Assembly (NCBI GenBank): GCA_029210625.1
Contig: JARGFU010000016.1
Span: 98,888-162,887, forward strand
Length of the DNA: 64,000 nucleotides
Direction: 5' to 3'
Origin: Deltaproteobacteria bacterium
GTDB taxonomy: Bacteria > Myxococcota > Myxococcia > SLRQ01
The notes below the pieces were generated by a model. The model worked only from the letters and a program-made list of their open reading frames with translations. It was not told where the DNA came from and made no database searches. This document shows positions 8,145-16,967 of this stretch, piece by piece. The position numbers and the translations under genes are program-made. Numbering within the stretch: the first letter of the stretch is position 1; each line of letters opens with the position of its first letter.

Positions 8145-11100
8145 GGAACGACGAAGATCTGGCTATCGAGGGTGAAGGAGTTCCAGGAGAGCGCCGAGAG
8201 CTGCGAGTAGGAGAAGTGGTCGTAGTCGAAGCGCGGCGAGAGCGCGGTGGTCGCGGTGATCTGCAGCATCGGCGACTGGCGCAGGACGGTGAGCACCTGC
8301 TCGGGCACCTCCACCGAGGTCTCCGAGCCCGGCAGGATGATCGACCAGAGGGGCTTGGGCACGAAGCCGGGCTCCTCGACGTCGATCTGCACCAGGTCGG
8401 GCTCGGGGCTGCCGTCGTAGGCCCACTGCACCCGGCCCCCCACCAGGCTGCCGCCGGGGACCGGCGAGATGAAGTGGGTCATCGGCTGCATCGGCCCGAG
8501 GTCCACGCCGAGGGCGAGGTCGCCGATCTGCCGGCGGAAGTAGAGGGAGAGGGGGTAGCCGCCGCCGCTGGTCGCCATGTCGAGGAAGACGAAGCCGTCG
8601 CCGGGCAGGCGAGGGTGGCGGGGGAAGTCGAAGCGGTCACTCTGGTTGACCACCTCGCCGACGTAGACCGTGCCCTCGCCGCCGAGCTCCAGGTAGGAGT
8701 AGGTGACGTGGATGGCGCCGGCGGCCGGCTGGGGCGCGTTGACCAGGCGGATCGGGACGTCGAGGTCCATGTGCATGGAGAGGATGACGTCCGCCTCCAG
8801 GGGAGGCTGGCAGCCGCCGGCCGCGTTGCAGAACTCGCCGGTGCCGCAGGCCGCGTCGACCTGGCAGAGGCAGTAGCCGAAGTCGTTCGGGTTCTCCGGG
8901 TCGAACTCCGACTTGCCGCAGGCGAAGCCGCCCGGGCAGGCCTGGTTCGGGGTGCAGACCGGCGGCACGATCGCGGGCACCTCCAGCCCCCGGGTGATGC
9001 CCATCAGGTGGGGCTCGAAGCTGTCGAGGGTCTCCCCGGTGGTGGGATCGATCTCGGTGGAGGCCACCCCGTAGAAGGCGTAGACCGCGACGTTCCCGGC
9101 CCGCGAGGCCATGGTGAAGGTGCCGCAGTCCTGGCTGACCACCTGGAAGCTGGGCGGGAAGCCGAAGGGGGGCAGGTAGAAGGAGCTGCGCGAGGTGATG
9201 TAGACCCGCGCCTCCTCGCGCTCGCCGGGCATCAGCGCCCGGTTCGGCGGGAGCTTGAAGCCGCAGACCCGGCCGAGGGAGCCGTCCTCGCCCGAGCCGC
9301 CCACGAAGGCCGGCGGCGCGAAGACCGGCGGCGGCCCCGGCTCACCCTCGTTCGGGGTGATGAAGATCGTCAGGTCGCGGGTGTCGACCCGGCTGACCGT
9401 CGTCGAGGCGAAGCCGGCCGCGCTGGCGGTGACGTCGGTGGCCTTCACCAGCGAGGGATCCGAGAAGGTGATCTGGCCGCGGGTGTCGGTGAGCCCCTGG
9501 AAGGGGGTGGTGGGATCCGCCCCGAGGATCACGAAGGCGTCCTGCACGGGCAGGCCGGCCATCGAGTCGAGGACGGTGATGTTCAGGGTGCCGGCCATCG
9601 GGCCGCCCGAGGCGCCGCCCCGCAGGTTCGTGGGGTCGTAGTACTGGAAGGCGTCGGGGAGGAGGGCCGGGCCGGCGCCCTCGCTCACGCTCACGTCGAC
9701 CAGCCCCGGCGCGCCCGGGGGGCTGCGCACGGTGAGGATGGCGTCGCCGAGGAGCGCCTCGACCGTGGCGGTGCGCAGGCCGAAGGTGACCTGCGAGCCG
9801 GTGGTGAAGCCGCTGCCGTAGAGGGAGACCAGGGTCCCGCCGGCCTGGGCCCCGCGCTCGGGCTCGACCCGGGAGAGGTCCAGCGCTCCCTGGTAGGTGA
9901 AGCCGCCGGCCAGCACGCCCTCGAGGCGATCGAGGCCGCTGCCCAGGCCCACCACGACGTCCGACGCGCCCGGGCTGCCCGCCGCGGTGGTCGCGGTGAG
10001 GGTGTTCGCGTCGACCACCACCAGATCGGTGACCGGCAGGGCGCCGATGCGCAGGTCGACGCCGGCCGCGAAGCCGCTGCCGGTGATCGTCACCGGGGTG
10101 CCGCCGGTGTCCGGGCCGGTGACCGGATCGATGGCCGAGACCACGACGGCCTCGTAGTAGGTGAGCGCGCCGGGGAGGAGGGCGCCGCCGCGGTCGTTGC
10201 GCACCTGCACGTCCACCGGGCCGACGGCCGCGCCGGCGGGCACGGTCGCGCGCAGGCGGTTGCCGTCGACGAGGGTGACGCCGGTGGCGGGCAGGCCACC
10301 GAAGGTCACCTGGGGCGCGGGCCGATCGAGGCCGGTGCCGATCAGCTCGACCTCGGTCCCCCCGGCCAGGGGCGCCCGCCGCGGCTGCACCGCCAGCAGG
10401 GAGAGGCTCCGGTCGGAGGGGTCGACGTAGGTGAAGGCCCCGGGGATCGTGAGGTCGCCGCGGGGGTGCTGGAGGGTGAGGTCCACCACGCTGCCGGCGG
10501 CGCCCGCCGGGGTGGTGACGAGGAGGGTGGTGTCGCCGATGGCGGTCAGGCCGGTGGCCGGCGCGCCGCCGAGGAGGACGCCGGTGGTGCCGGTGAGGCC
10601 CGCGCCCTCGAGCTGGACGACGGTCCCGCCCGTGCTGCGGCCCACCGGGGGCGCCAGGCGGTCGACCCTCGGCGCGACGAAGTAGTGGAGCGAGCGCCGG
10701 AGGGTGGCCCGGCCGTTCTCGTTGAAGACCACCACGTCCACCGGGCCGGGGCCGGCGGCCGGCGGCGCGATGAAGGTCAGCAGGCGGGGATCCTGCACCT
10801 GCACGTCGATGGCCGAGCGATCGCCGACCAGGACCCGGCTGCCGGGGACCAGGCCGTCACCGGAGAGGGCGAGGAGCGCGCCGCCGCTGACCGGCGACTC
10901 TCCGGGGGCCAGGGAGTCGGCCCGCACGGGGGTGTAGTAGGTGTAGCAACCCTCACAGCGGGCCTCGCCGTTGGGGTTCTGCACCACGATGTCCCGGGCG
11001 CCGACCAGCCCCGGAGGGGCGAAGACCTCGAGGGTGTCGTCGTCCACCACCGTGAACTCGATGGCGGTGTTCGAGCCGAAGAGCACGGCGGTCTGGGACT

Positions 11101-11440
11101 CGACCCCCTCCCCGAGGCGGGCGAAGGGGAAGACGAAGCCGCGGCCGGAGAGGGTGACGCGGTTGCCGCCGGCCGAGGGGCCGCGGGCGGGCATCACCCG
11201 GTCGATCTGGAAGGGCGGCGGACCGGCGTCGGTGCCGCCGTCGTCGCCGCCGTCCGGCATCCCGCCGTCGTCGCCGCCGTCGGGCAGCCCACCGTCGTCG
11301 CCGCCGTCCGGCGTCCCGCCGTCCACCGTGGCGTCCGGGTTGCCGCCGTCGGTCTTGCCGCCGCCGCAGTCACCGCAGCCGCCGAGGGCGAGGCCGAGGA
11401 GGAGGGCGAGGGAGAGGGTCGGGAGGGTGTGAAGCTTCAT
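8141..11440 (-). CDS. IPT/TIG-repeat lipoprotein with Asp-Gly linker
   Basis: 1099 residues from the ATG at 11440, which overlaps the previous stop as ATGA; an in-frame ATG at 11452 is possible. The signal peptide ends LALGGC (lipobox). A low-complexity PDGGDDGG linker follows, then about six IPT/TIG immunoglobulin-like domains (roughly residues 85-640, each opening with a motif such as PARGPSAGG or PVTGPDTGG), one carboxypeptidase-regulatory-like domain (about 650-735), a beta-rich region, a Cys-rich unit (CTPNQACPGGFAC...CGTGEFCNAAGGC) and a C-terminal beta domain. This is an extended surface or adhesin-like protein; the ligand is unknown. Confidence 0.85.
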   Translation of the reverse strand: MKLHTLPTLSLALLLGLALGGCGDCGGGKTDGGNPDATVDGGTPDGGDDGGLPDGGDDGGMPDGGDDGGTDAGPPPFQIDRVMPARGPSAGGNRVTLSGRGFVFPFARLGEGVESQTAVLFGSNTAIEFTVVDDDTLEVFAPPGLVGARDIVVQNPNGEARCEGCYTYYTPVRADSLAPGESPVSGGALLALSGDGLVPGSRVLVGDRSAIDVQVQDPRLLTFIAPPAAGPGPVDVVVFNENGRATLRRSLHYFVAPRVDRLAPPVGRSTGGTVVQLEGAGLTGTTGVLLGGAPATGLTAIGDTTLLVTTPAGAAGSVVDLTLQHPRGDLTIPGAFTYVDPSDRSLSLLAVQPRRAPLAGGTEVELIGTGLDRPAPQVTFGGLPATGVTLVDGNRLRATVPAGAAVGPVDVQVRNDRGGALLPGALTYYEAVVVSAIDPVTGPDTGGTPVTITGSGFAAGVDLRIGALPVTDLVVVDANTLTATTAAGSPGASDVVVGLGSGLDRLEGVLAGGFTYQGALDLSRVEPERGAQAGGTLVSLYGSGFTTGSQVTFGLRTATVEALLGDAILTVRSPPGAPGLVDVSVSEGAGPALLPDAFQYYDPTNLRGGASGGPMAGTLNITVLDSMAGLPVQDAFVILGADPTTPFQGLTDTRGQITFSDPSLVKATDVTASAAGFASTTVSRVDTRDLTIFITPNEGEPGPPPVFAPPAFVGGSGEDGSLGRVCGFKLPPNRALMPGEREEARVYITSRSSFYLPPFGFPPSFQVVSQDCGTFTMASRAGNVAVYAFYGVASTEIDPTTGETLDSFEPHLMGITRGLEVPAIVPPVCTPNQACPGGFACGKSEFDPENPNDFGYCLCQVDAACGTGEFCNAAGGCQPPLEADVILSMHMDLDVPIRLVNAPQPAAGAIHVTYSYLELGGEGTVYVGEVVNQSDRFDFPRHPRLPGDGFVFLDMATSGGGYPLSLYFRRQIGDLALGVDLGPMQPMTHFISPVPGGSLVGGRVQWAYDGSPEPDLVQIDVEEPGFVPKPLWSIILPGSETSVEVPEQVLTVLRQSPMLQITATTALSPRFDYDHFSYSQLSALSWNSFTLDSQIFVVP
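11235..11315. repeat. 27-bp tandem repeat, three copies, coding for PDGGDDGG linker
   Basis: Three near-identical 27-bp units (11235-11261, 11262-11288, 11289-11315) lie inside the IPT/TIG gene and encode the repeated 9-residue linker next to the lipid anchor. Copy number may vary between strains, which would change linker length. Confidence 0.8.
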
Positions 11441-12951
11441 TGGATCACCCATTCGAGATCGTAGGCCGCCTCGCTGCGCGCGGAGCCCGTCACCTGGATG
11501 AAGGCCCGCCCGGCGCTGGTGGTGGTGAGGTTCACCACCTCCTCGGGGTCGGCGGTGGCCGAGCGGCCCAGGAGGGTCACGCCGTCGGAGTCGAAGACCG
11601 AGAGGTCGAGGTCGCCCTCCAGCGGGTCGTGCTGGAGGCGGACGGTGCCGCTGCGGCCGCGCTCGAGGAGGACCTCGTACCAGTCGTCGTTGCTGGCGCA
11701 GCGCTGCAGGTTGAAGAGGGAGCCGGGCTGGAGCAGGGTCGCCGCCGTGAAGCCGTCGTTGGGCTCGTTGCCGTCGTCCTCGCAGGGGATGCCCCGGGAG
11801 ACGAGGAGCTGGATGCTGTAGGTGCCCCGCAGGTCGGTGGCCGTCACCAGGAGGGGGTGGTCCCCGGTGACCGCGGCGATGAAGTCCAGCTGGAGGTTGC
11901 CGGTGGCGATGACGCTGGTGCCGGTGGGATCGAAGGCGCGGGCCGAGTAGTTCGAGCCCGAGAGGGCCGGGGGGTTCACCGTCAGGCTGACCCGGTCCCC
12001 GGCGCCGAGGGAGACGAGGTAATGGTCGTCCTCCTGGTTGCAGAGGGTCAGGTTGGAGATCAGCCCGGGCGAGACCGGGGCGGCCTCGCTGATGAGGTCG
12101 TTGGGCTCGAGGGCGTCCGGCAGGCACTCGGCGTCGACGCAGAGCCCCGAGCGGATCTCACAGACCTCGGTGGGCAGGCAGTCGTCGTTCGAGACGCAGG
12201 GCGGCGGCTCGTCGGTGCACTGGCCGGTGGCCCGGTTGCAGACCAGGGGGCGGACGCAGTCGCGGTCGGTGAAGCAGGTGGCCTGGGCGGCGCAGCGGCC
12301 GGCCAGCAGATCGCAGGTCAGCCCCGTGCCGCAGTCGGCGTCCGCGGAGCACTCGACGCAGCGGCCGCTCACGCAGTTCCAGGCGTCCGGGCAGATCTCG
12401 AGCTCGGTCTCGGCGGTGCAGGCCTGCCGGCAGGTGTTGGTGCCCAGGTCGCAGTAGGTGCCCGCCGCGCAGGCGCCGTCGCTGAAGCAGCCGGTGTCCA
12501 GCTCGCAGACCAGGGTCTGCTCGTTGCAGCGCTCGTCGGCCTCGCAGTCGGTGTCGTTGCCGCAGGCCCGCACGGTCCCGCACTCGGGGTCGCCCGCCGG
12601 CAGGCGGCAGAGCCCCTGGACGCAGAACTCGCCGAGGGCGCAGTCGCCGTGGGCCTCGCAGTCGCCGCCGAAGCAGGGGATGAACTCGCAGCGGTGGATC
12701 ACCGGGTTGCACAGCTCGGTGCCCAGGCACTGGCGGTCCCGCAGGCAGTCCTCGCAGAAGCCCTCCACGCAGACCCGCCCGTCCTCGCAGCCGGTGCGGT
12801 CGGTGCAGGGGATGCCGGCGTCGACACCGGCGTCGGGGCCGGCGTCGAGGCCTCCGTCGGCGTTCCCATTCCCCCTGGGACACCCGGCGGAGAAGCCGAG
12901 CACGAGGACGAGCACGTGCACGGGTACGAGGAGGTGGAGGGCGCGGGACAT
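11437..12951 (-). CDS. Cys-rich lipoprotein with two PPC-like beta domains
   Basis: 504 residues. The signal peptide ends FSAGC (lipobox), followed by a short DAGPDAG linker. Residues about 45-265 are a chain of Cys-rich units (CEDGRVCVEGFCEDC and similar). Residues about 275-385 and 390-504 look like two bacterial pre-peptidase C-terminal (PPC) type beta-sandwich domains, each opening with EPND and containing the pattern D.Y.V.L..G. PPC domains usually sit on secreted proteins and aid folding, adhesion or surface retention; no protease domain is present here. Its ATG overlaps the previous stop by 1 nt (TGATG), and its stop overlaps the next ATG. Confidence 0.82.
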   Translation of the reverse strand: MSRALHLLVPVHVLVLVLGFSAGCPRGNGNADGGLDAGPDAGVDAGIPCTDRTGCEDGRVCVEGFCEDCLRDRQCLGTELCNPVIHRCEFIPCFGGDCEAHGDCALGEFCVQGLCRLPAGDPECGTVRACGNDTDCEADERCNEQTLVCELDTGCFSDGACAAGTYCDLGTNTCRQACTAETELEICPDAWNCVSGRCVECSADADCGTGLTCDLLAGRCAAQATCFTDRDCVRPLVCNRATGQCTDEPPPCVSNDDCLPTEVCEIRSGLCVDAECLPDALEPNDLISEAAPVSPGLISNLTLCNQEDDHYLVSLGAGDRVSLTVNPPALSGSNYSARAFDPTGTSVIATGNLQLDFIAAVTGDHPLLVTATDLRGTYSIQLLVSRGIPCEDDGNEPNDGFTAATLLQPGSLFNLQRCASNDDWYEVLLERGRSGTVRLQHDPLEGDLDLSVFDSDGVTLLGRSATADPEEVVNLTTTSAGRAFIQVTGSARSEAAYDLEWVIQ

Positions 12952-14420
12952 CAGTAGGCCACCAGCTGATCGACGGCGGTGACCTCACCGCCGGGCCACG
13001 CGACCTCGCCCACCTGCCAGAGGACCTGGTCGGTCACCATCGTGCGGGTGAACTCGGCGGCGATGATCCCGTACTCGTAGACCCGCAGGGTCACGTCGCT
13101 CGAGGGGTTGGCGGCGCCGTTGTCCTTCACGAAGTCGACGACGATCGCGTAGGTGCCAGGCCCCGGATCGGGGAAGGTCACGATCTCCGGACCGAAGCCG
13201 GCGAGGTCGTCCCGGGAGAGGTAGGGGTCGTCCGCGGGGTCGCCCGCCACCCCGAAGTCGGGGTTCGGGTTGCCCCAGTAGCAGTCGCCGGGGCTGCCCA
13301 CCGAGGCGCCGGTCTCGAGGAAGTGCAGGTCGAAGTCGGTCTGGGGGTGGTTCCAGACCAGCTCGACGTAGAGCTTCTCGGCGGGCACCGAGCGGATCTT
13401 GGTGCGGCAGCAGTCGAGGGAGGGCACGCCCAGGGCGTCGGTGACGCACAAGCCCACCTCCCAGAGGCCGGGCACGTCCAGCTCGAGGGAGGTGGTGGGG
13501 CCGGTGGTGTCCGAGAGGTCGGTGTTGCTGTTCACCGGCCGCTGCTCCACCTGCCACTGGTAGGTGACCGGCTCGTGGCCGTCCGGGTCGCTGGAGGCCG
13601 AGCCGTCGAGGGTGATCACGTCGCCGGGCGCGCCCAGCAGCTCCTCGCCGGAGCATGAGGGGGTCGGGGCGTGGTTGACCTCCCCCTCCAGCGAGACCTC
13701 GACGGTGCGGTTGAGGGGGTCGGTGGAGGTGATGCGGATGGTCCCGGTGGTGCCGGGCCGCTCGGGAGAGGGCGAGAAGCCCACCGAGAGGGGGATGCTC
13801 GCGCCCGCGGCGAGGGTGCCCGAGCCCCAGGAGCCCACCGGGATGAAGGCGATGGAGGAGCCCTCGACCAGCTCGACCGACTCGACGATCAGGGGGGCGC
13901 TGCCCACCGAGCGGATCTCGAAGCCCTCGACGGCGGTGAGGCCCTCGCCCACCAGGCCGAAGTGGATGGCGGCGGGCTCGACCTCGATGGCCGCGATGGT
14001 GTCGCCGACGCCGAAGAGGGTGATCACCGCCGTGCCCTCGGTCTCGTCGTTGGTCGCGACGGTGAGGGTGGCGGTGTAGGAGCGCTCCTCCTCGGGCCGG
14101 AAGCGGACGACGATCTCGTCCTCGTTGCCGAAGGGGATGGCCTCGGCGGGCTGCGCCTCGACCCAGTAGAAGGCGGCGTCGTCACCGCCGATCTCCAGGG
14201 AGGTGATCTCGAGGCCGGCCTGGCCCCGGTTCTTCACCACCAGCACCTGCTCGCCGACGTTGAGCACCGGCAGGCGCCCGAAGTCGAGGCGGTCGACCTC
14301 GATGAGCAGATCCGGGCGGACCCGGCCCAGGTCGTCGGGGCCGCAGGCCAGGGCGCCGGCGGCGAGGGGGGCGAGACAGAGCAGGCTCGCGAGGAGCAGG
14401 TTTCGCATCGACGAGGTCAT
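12951..14420 (-). CDS. Secreted ASH/PKD/DUF2135-like protein
   Basis: 489 residues from the ATG at 14420 (TGATG overlap with the upstream vWA gene); MRNLLL at 14408 is an alternative start. The signal peptide ends GALAC, so either signal peptidase I or II could act. Residues about 40-145 and 145-260 resemble ASH (ASPM-SPD2-Hydin) or choice-of-anchor-D immunoglobulin-like domains (DRLDFGRLPVLNVGE; AAIHFGLVGEG). A PKD-like domain follows (ITLDGSASSDPDG), then a C-terminal DUF2135/YfaP-like domain (VWNHPQTDFDLHF ... GFGPEIVTFPDPGPGTY). All are extracellular beta folds; no catalytic motif was seen. Confidence 0.82.
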   Translation of the reverse strand: MTSSMRNLLLASLLCLAPLAAGALACGPDDLGRVRPDLLIEVDRLDFGRLPVLNVGEQVLVVKNRGQAGLEITSLEIGGDDAAFYWVEAQPAEAIPFGNEDEIVVRFRPEEERSYTATLTVATNDETEGTAVITLFGVGDTIAAIEVEPAAIHFGLVGEGLTAVEGFEIRSVGSAPLIVESVELVEGSSIAFIPVGSWGSGTLAAGASIPLSVGFSPSPERPGTTGTIRITSTDPLNRTVEVSLEGEVNHAPTPSCSGEELLGAPGDVITLDGSASSDPDGHEPVTYQWQVEQRPVNSNTDLSDTTGPTTSLELDVPGLWEVGLCVTDALGVPSLDCCRTKIRSVPAEKLYVELVWNHPQTDFDLHFLETGASVGSPGDCYWGNPNPDFGVAGDPADDPYLSRDDLAGFGPEIVTFPDPGPGTYAIVVDFVKDNGAANPSSDVTLRVYEYGIIAAEFTRTMVTDQVLWQVGEVAWPGGEVTAVDQLVAY

Positions 14421-15562
14421 CAGCGGGTCAGGGGATCCTTGGGCTGGAGGTAGATCACCTCGACGGTGGCCTTCAGCGGCGGCACCGAGGAGCCCATGAA
14501 GAAGATGGAGTTGGTCTCGCTCTCGTAGACCCAGCCGTCGTTGGGGCCCTCGGGCGGCGTGCAGAAGAAGTCCTGGTCCTCGGCGCGGGAGGCGCCGCAG
14601 CTGTCCTGCACCTCGCCGCACTCGCCCAGGTCGGCGGGGATCTCGTCGCAGTCGAAGTGGAGGTAGACCTCGATCGTGTCGGGGTCGGGCTCGTAGGAGA
14701 GGAAGAACTTCCGCTTGAGGCCGACCGCCTTCGCGCCGAGGGCGTCGAGGGTGTCGGCGAAGGAGGCGTCGCAGATCGAGCCGAAGATCCCGCCGGTCTC
14801 CTCGGTGAGGAGGGCGTAGCGGTCGCCGGGGGAGGCGACGCCGGCCGTCGAGGAGCAGCCCCCGCCCTCGCCGCTCACGGGGTCGTTGGGCGGGCCGATG
14901 ATCGCCGAGAGGCTCACGGTGTCCTCGTTGCCGATGCCCTTGAGCTGCTCGAAGACCCGCCAGTAGTAGCGCAGCTCTCCGAAGGAGTGGTCGTCCTCGT
15001 CGGAGACGAAGATCACGAAGAGGTGGGCGTCCTCCCGGACGAAGCCGGGGTTCTGGCCCCCCAGGGCCAGCTCGGCGGCCTGCAGGCCCTGCTCCTGGGC
15101 CCGGCCGGTGATCCCCACCCGGATGTTCTGCTGGAAGGCGGTGAAGACGTCGGGGGTGGTGGGGGAGAGGAGGGTCGGGCTGCCCACCAGCCTCCCCGCG
15201 TTGCTCACCGCGTCGGTGGTGGTGACGCCGATCTGGTAGTCGACGTCACCCTCGTCGAGGAAGCGGTGGAAGGAGGAGAGGTTGTCCGCCAGGTTCTGCT
15301 GCTCCTCGGTCATCGAGGCCGAGTCGTCGATCACCCAGAGGATGTCGATGCGGGAGACCTCGGCCTGGGCGAAGGTGTCGATGATCGCCCCCGGCGGCAG
15401 GGCCCGCGAGAGGGAGGGATCGTCGCAGCGGCAGCCCCCCACCGCCAGGAAGGCGAGGAGGAGGGCGGTCAGCAGACGCCTCCCGGAGGAAGCATGACAG
15501 AGGTGGCTCAAGACGGACCCCCGACCAAGAGAAGAACGAGCCTGTGGCCCCAGCGGATTCAT
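14420..15562 (-). CDS. von Willebrand factor A domain lipoprotein (first gene of operon)
   Basis: 380 residues. A charged N-terminus precedes a hydrophobic core ending FLAVGGC (lipobox), which makes the signal peptide rather long; no better start was found. The vWA domain spans about residues 68-280 and carries the metal-ion-dependent adhesion site DxSxS (IDDSASM). A C-terminal part with several Cys (CDEIPADLGEC, DSCGAS) follows. vWA domains bind protein partners through a divalent cation, so this may be the docking or sensing component of the five-protein set. It is the promoter-proximal gene; 271 bp separate it from the divergent hrcA. Confidence 0.82.
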   Translation of the reverse strand: MNPLGPQARSSLGRGSVLSHLCHASSGRRLLTALLLAFLAVGGCRCDDPSLSRALPPGAIIDTFAQAEVSRIDILWVIDDSASMTEEQQNLADNLSSFHRFLDEGDVDYQIGVTTTDAVSNAGRLVGSPTLLSPTTPDVFTAFQQNIRVGITGRAQEQGLQAAELALGGQNPGFVREDAHLFVIFVSDEDDHSFGELRYYWRVFEQLKGIGNEDTVSLSAIIGPPNDPVSGEGGGCSSTAGVASPGDRYALLTEETGGIFGSICDASFADTLDALGAKAVGLKRKFFLSYEPDPDTIEVYLHFDCDEIPADLGECGEVQDSCGASRAEDQDFFCTPPEGPNDGWVYESETNSIFFMGSSVPPLKATVEVIYLQPKDPLTR

Positions 15563-15795
15563 GGTCGTCTAACGTGCCTCCCTCGACCCGGTCAATCGCG
15601 GGTGATCCTCAAGCAGTAGCAACGAGCGTGCCGCCTCGCCGCGACCGAAAGAGGCAGTGTAACCCACTGAAATCAGGTTTGCGAGGTGCGGCCTCTCCGG
15701 CGCGGCCGTCCACGGGCGATCACCCCCCTGACGCCCCGATCAGGGATTTTCGTGGCGGTCGCCCGCCGGCCCCCTCCGCGGCCGGGGAGCCCCGC

Positions 15796-15841
15796 TTGAC
15801 AAGGCCGCTCCGCGGTAGCACTCACCCCATCAGATGGCACC
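15796..15841 (+). promoter_or_regulatory. hrcA promoter region with degenerate CIRCE-like element
   Basis: TTGACA at 15796-15801 is a consensus -35. A possible -10 (TAGCAC, 15816-15821) lies only 14 nt further on. GTAGCACTC at 15815-15823 matches 8 of 9 bases of the CIRCE left half; after 9 nt the right half (15833-15841) matches only 4 of 9 and covers the hrcA start codon. HrcA proteins bind CIRCE, so autoregulation is expected, but this site is only half conserved. The rest of the 15563-15833 gap holds a small hairpin (ccctga/tcaggg, 15726-15745) followed by a short T-run. Confidence 0.4.
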
Positions 15842-16913
15842 CCCCTCCCCCAAGCAGGCCCGGGCCGCCGGGCTCACCCGACCCGACCTCTCCGATCGGG
15901 GCCTGGAGGTCCTGCGGGCGGTGGTGCGGGACTACATCGACTCGGCCGAGCCGGTGGGCTCGAAGCACCTGGTGGAGGGGGTGGGCCTCTCGGCCTCCCC
16001 GGCCACCATCCGGGCGGTGATGGCCGATCTGGAGCAACTGGGCTACCTCGCCAAGCCCCACGCCTCGGCCGGGCGGGTGCCCACCCCCAAGGCCTTCCGC
16101 TTCTACGTGGACACCTTCCTGGAGGCCGAGCCCCTGCCCGACGCCGCCAAGGTCGCGGTGCGGCGGGCCTACCAGCCCCCCCGGGGCAGCGTGGACGAGC
16201 TGATGGCCCAGACCGGCCGGATCCTCTCCCGCCTGACCCACCACGCCGCGGTGGTGGCCGCCCCCCTCCTCTCCCGGGCGGTCTACCGGCAGATCCGCTT
16301 CGTGAAGCTGCGGGAGGACCGGGTGCTGGCCATCCTCGTCTCGGAGAGCGGGATGGTCCAGAACCGGGTGCTCGTCCTCGAGGAGGAGATGAGCCAGGAG
16401 GAGCTCGACCGGGCGACCACCCTCCTCGACGAGCACTTCGGGGCCCTGACCCTCACCGAGGTCCGCGTCCGCCTGCGGGAGGCCCTCGCCCGGGACGAGG
16501 CCGCCCGGGACGCCCTGGAGCGCCGGGCGATGGAGCTGGCCGAGGCGGCGGTGGACGGCACCGAGGAGCGGGCCGACGAGGACCTCATCGTCTCGGGGCA
16601 GGAGGCCCTGCTGGCCGCCCCGGAGTTCGCCACCCGCGAGAAGCTCCAGGAGGTGCTCGAGCTCATCGCCCGGCGGGAGCAGCTCCTGCGGGTCCTCGAG
16701 CAGGCCGAGGGCTCCCAGGGCATCCAGATCTACATCGGGACCGAGTCCGAGTTCGGCGGCGAGGACCTCTCCCTGGTGGTCACCACCTACCAGCGCGGGG
16801 GCCAGGTGCTCGGCGCCCTGGGTGTGATCGGCCCCACACGCATGGACTACGGTCGCGTGGTAGCTTCGGTGCGGTATACGGCGGCGCACCTCTCGCGCGC
16901 CTTCGATGCCTGA
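15834..16913 (+). CDS. hrcA: Heat-inducible transcription repressor HrcA
   Basis: 359 residues, full length for HrcA. The N-terminal winged helix (about 15-85) has the family sequence LRAVVRDYIDSAEPVGSKHL and the DNA-recognition segment SPATIRAVMADLEQLGYL followed by HASAGRVPT. The rest is the GAF-like dimerisation and inserted domains. HrcA represses class I heat-shock operons by binding CIRCE and needs GroEL to stay folded. It is the first gene of hrcA-grpE-dnaK, 54 bp before grpE. No groEL is in the window. Confidence 0.95.
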   Translation: MAPPSPKQARAAGLTRPDLSDRGLEVLRAVVRDYIDSAEPVGSKHLVEGVGLSASPATIRAVMADLEQLGYLAKPHASAGRVPTPKAFRFYVDTFLEAEPLPDAAKVAVRRAYQPPRGSVDELMAQTGRILSRLTHHAAVVAAPLLSRAVYRQIRFVKLREDRVLAILVSESGMVQNRVLVLEEEMSQEELDRATTLLDEHFGALTLTEVRVRLREALARDEAARDALERRAMELAEAAVDGTEERADEDLIVSGQEALLAAPEFATREKLQEVLELIARREQLLRVLEQAEGSQGIQIYIGTESEFGGEDLSLVVTTYQRGGQVLGALGVIGPTRMDYGRVVASVRYTAAHLSRAFDA

Positions 16914-16967
16914 CGCGACCCACCGACCGATTGCTTTTCACCTGAAAGATCGGATAGTTCGACCCCG

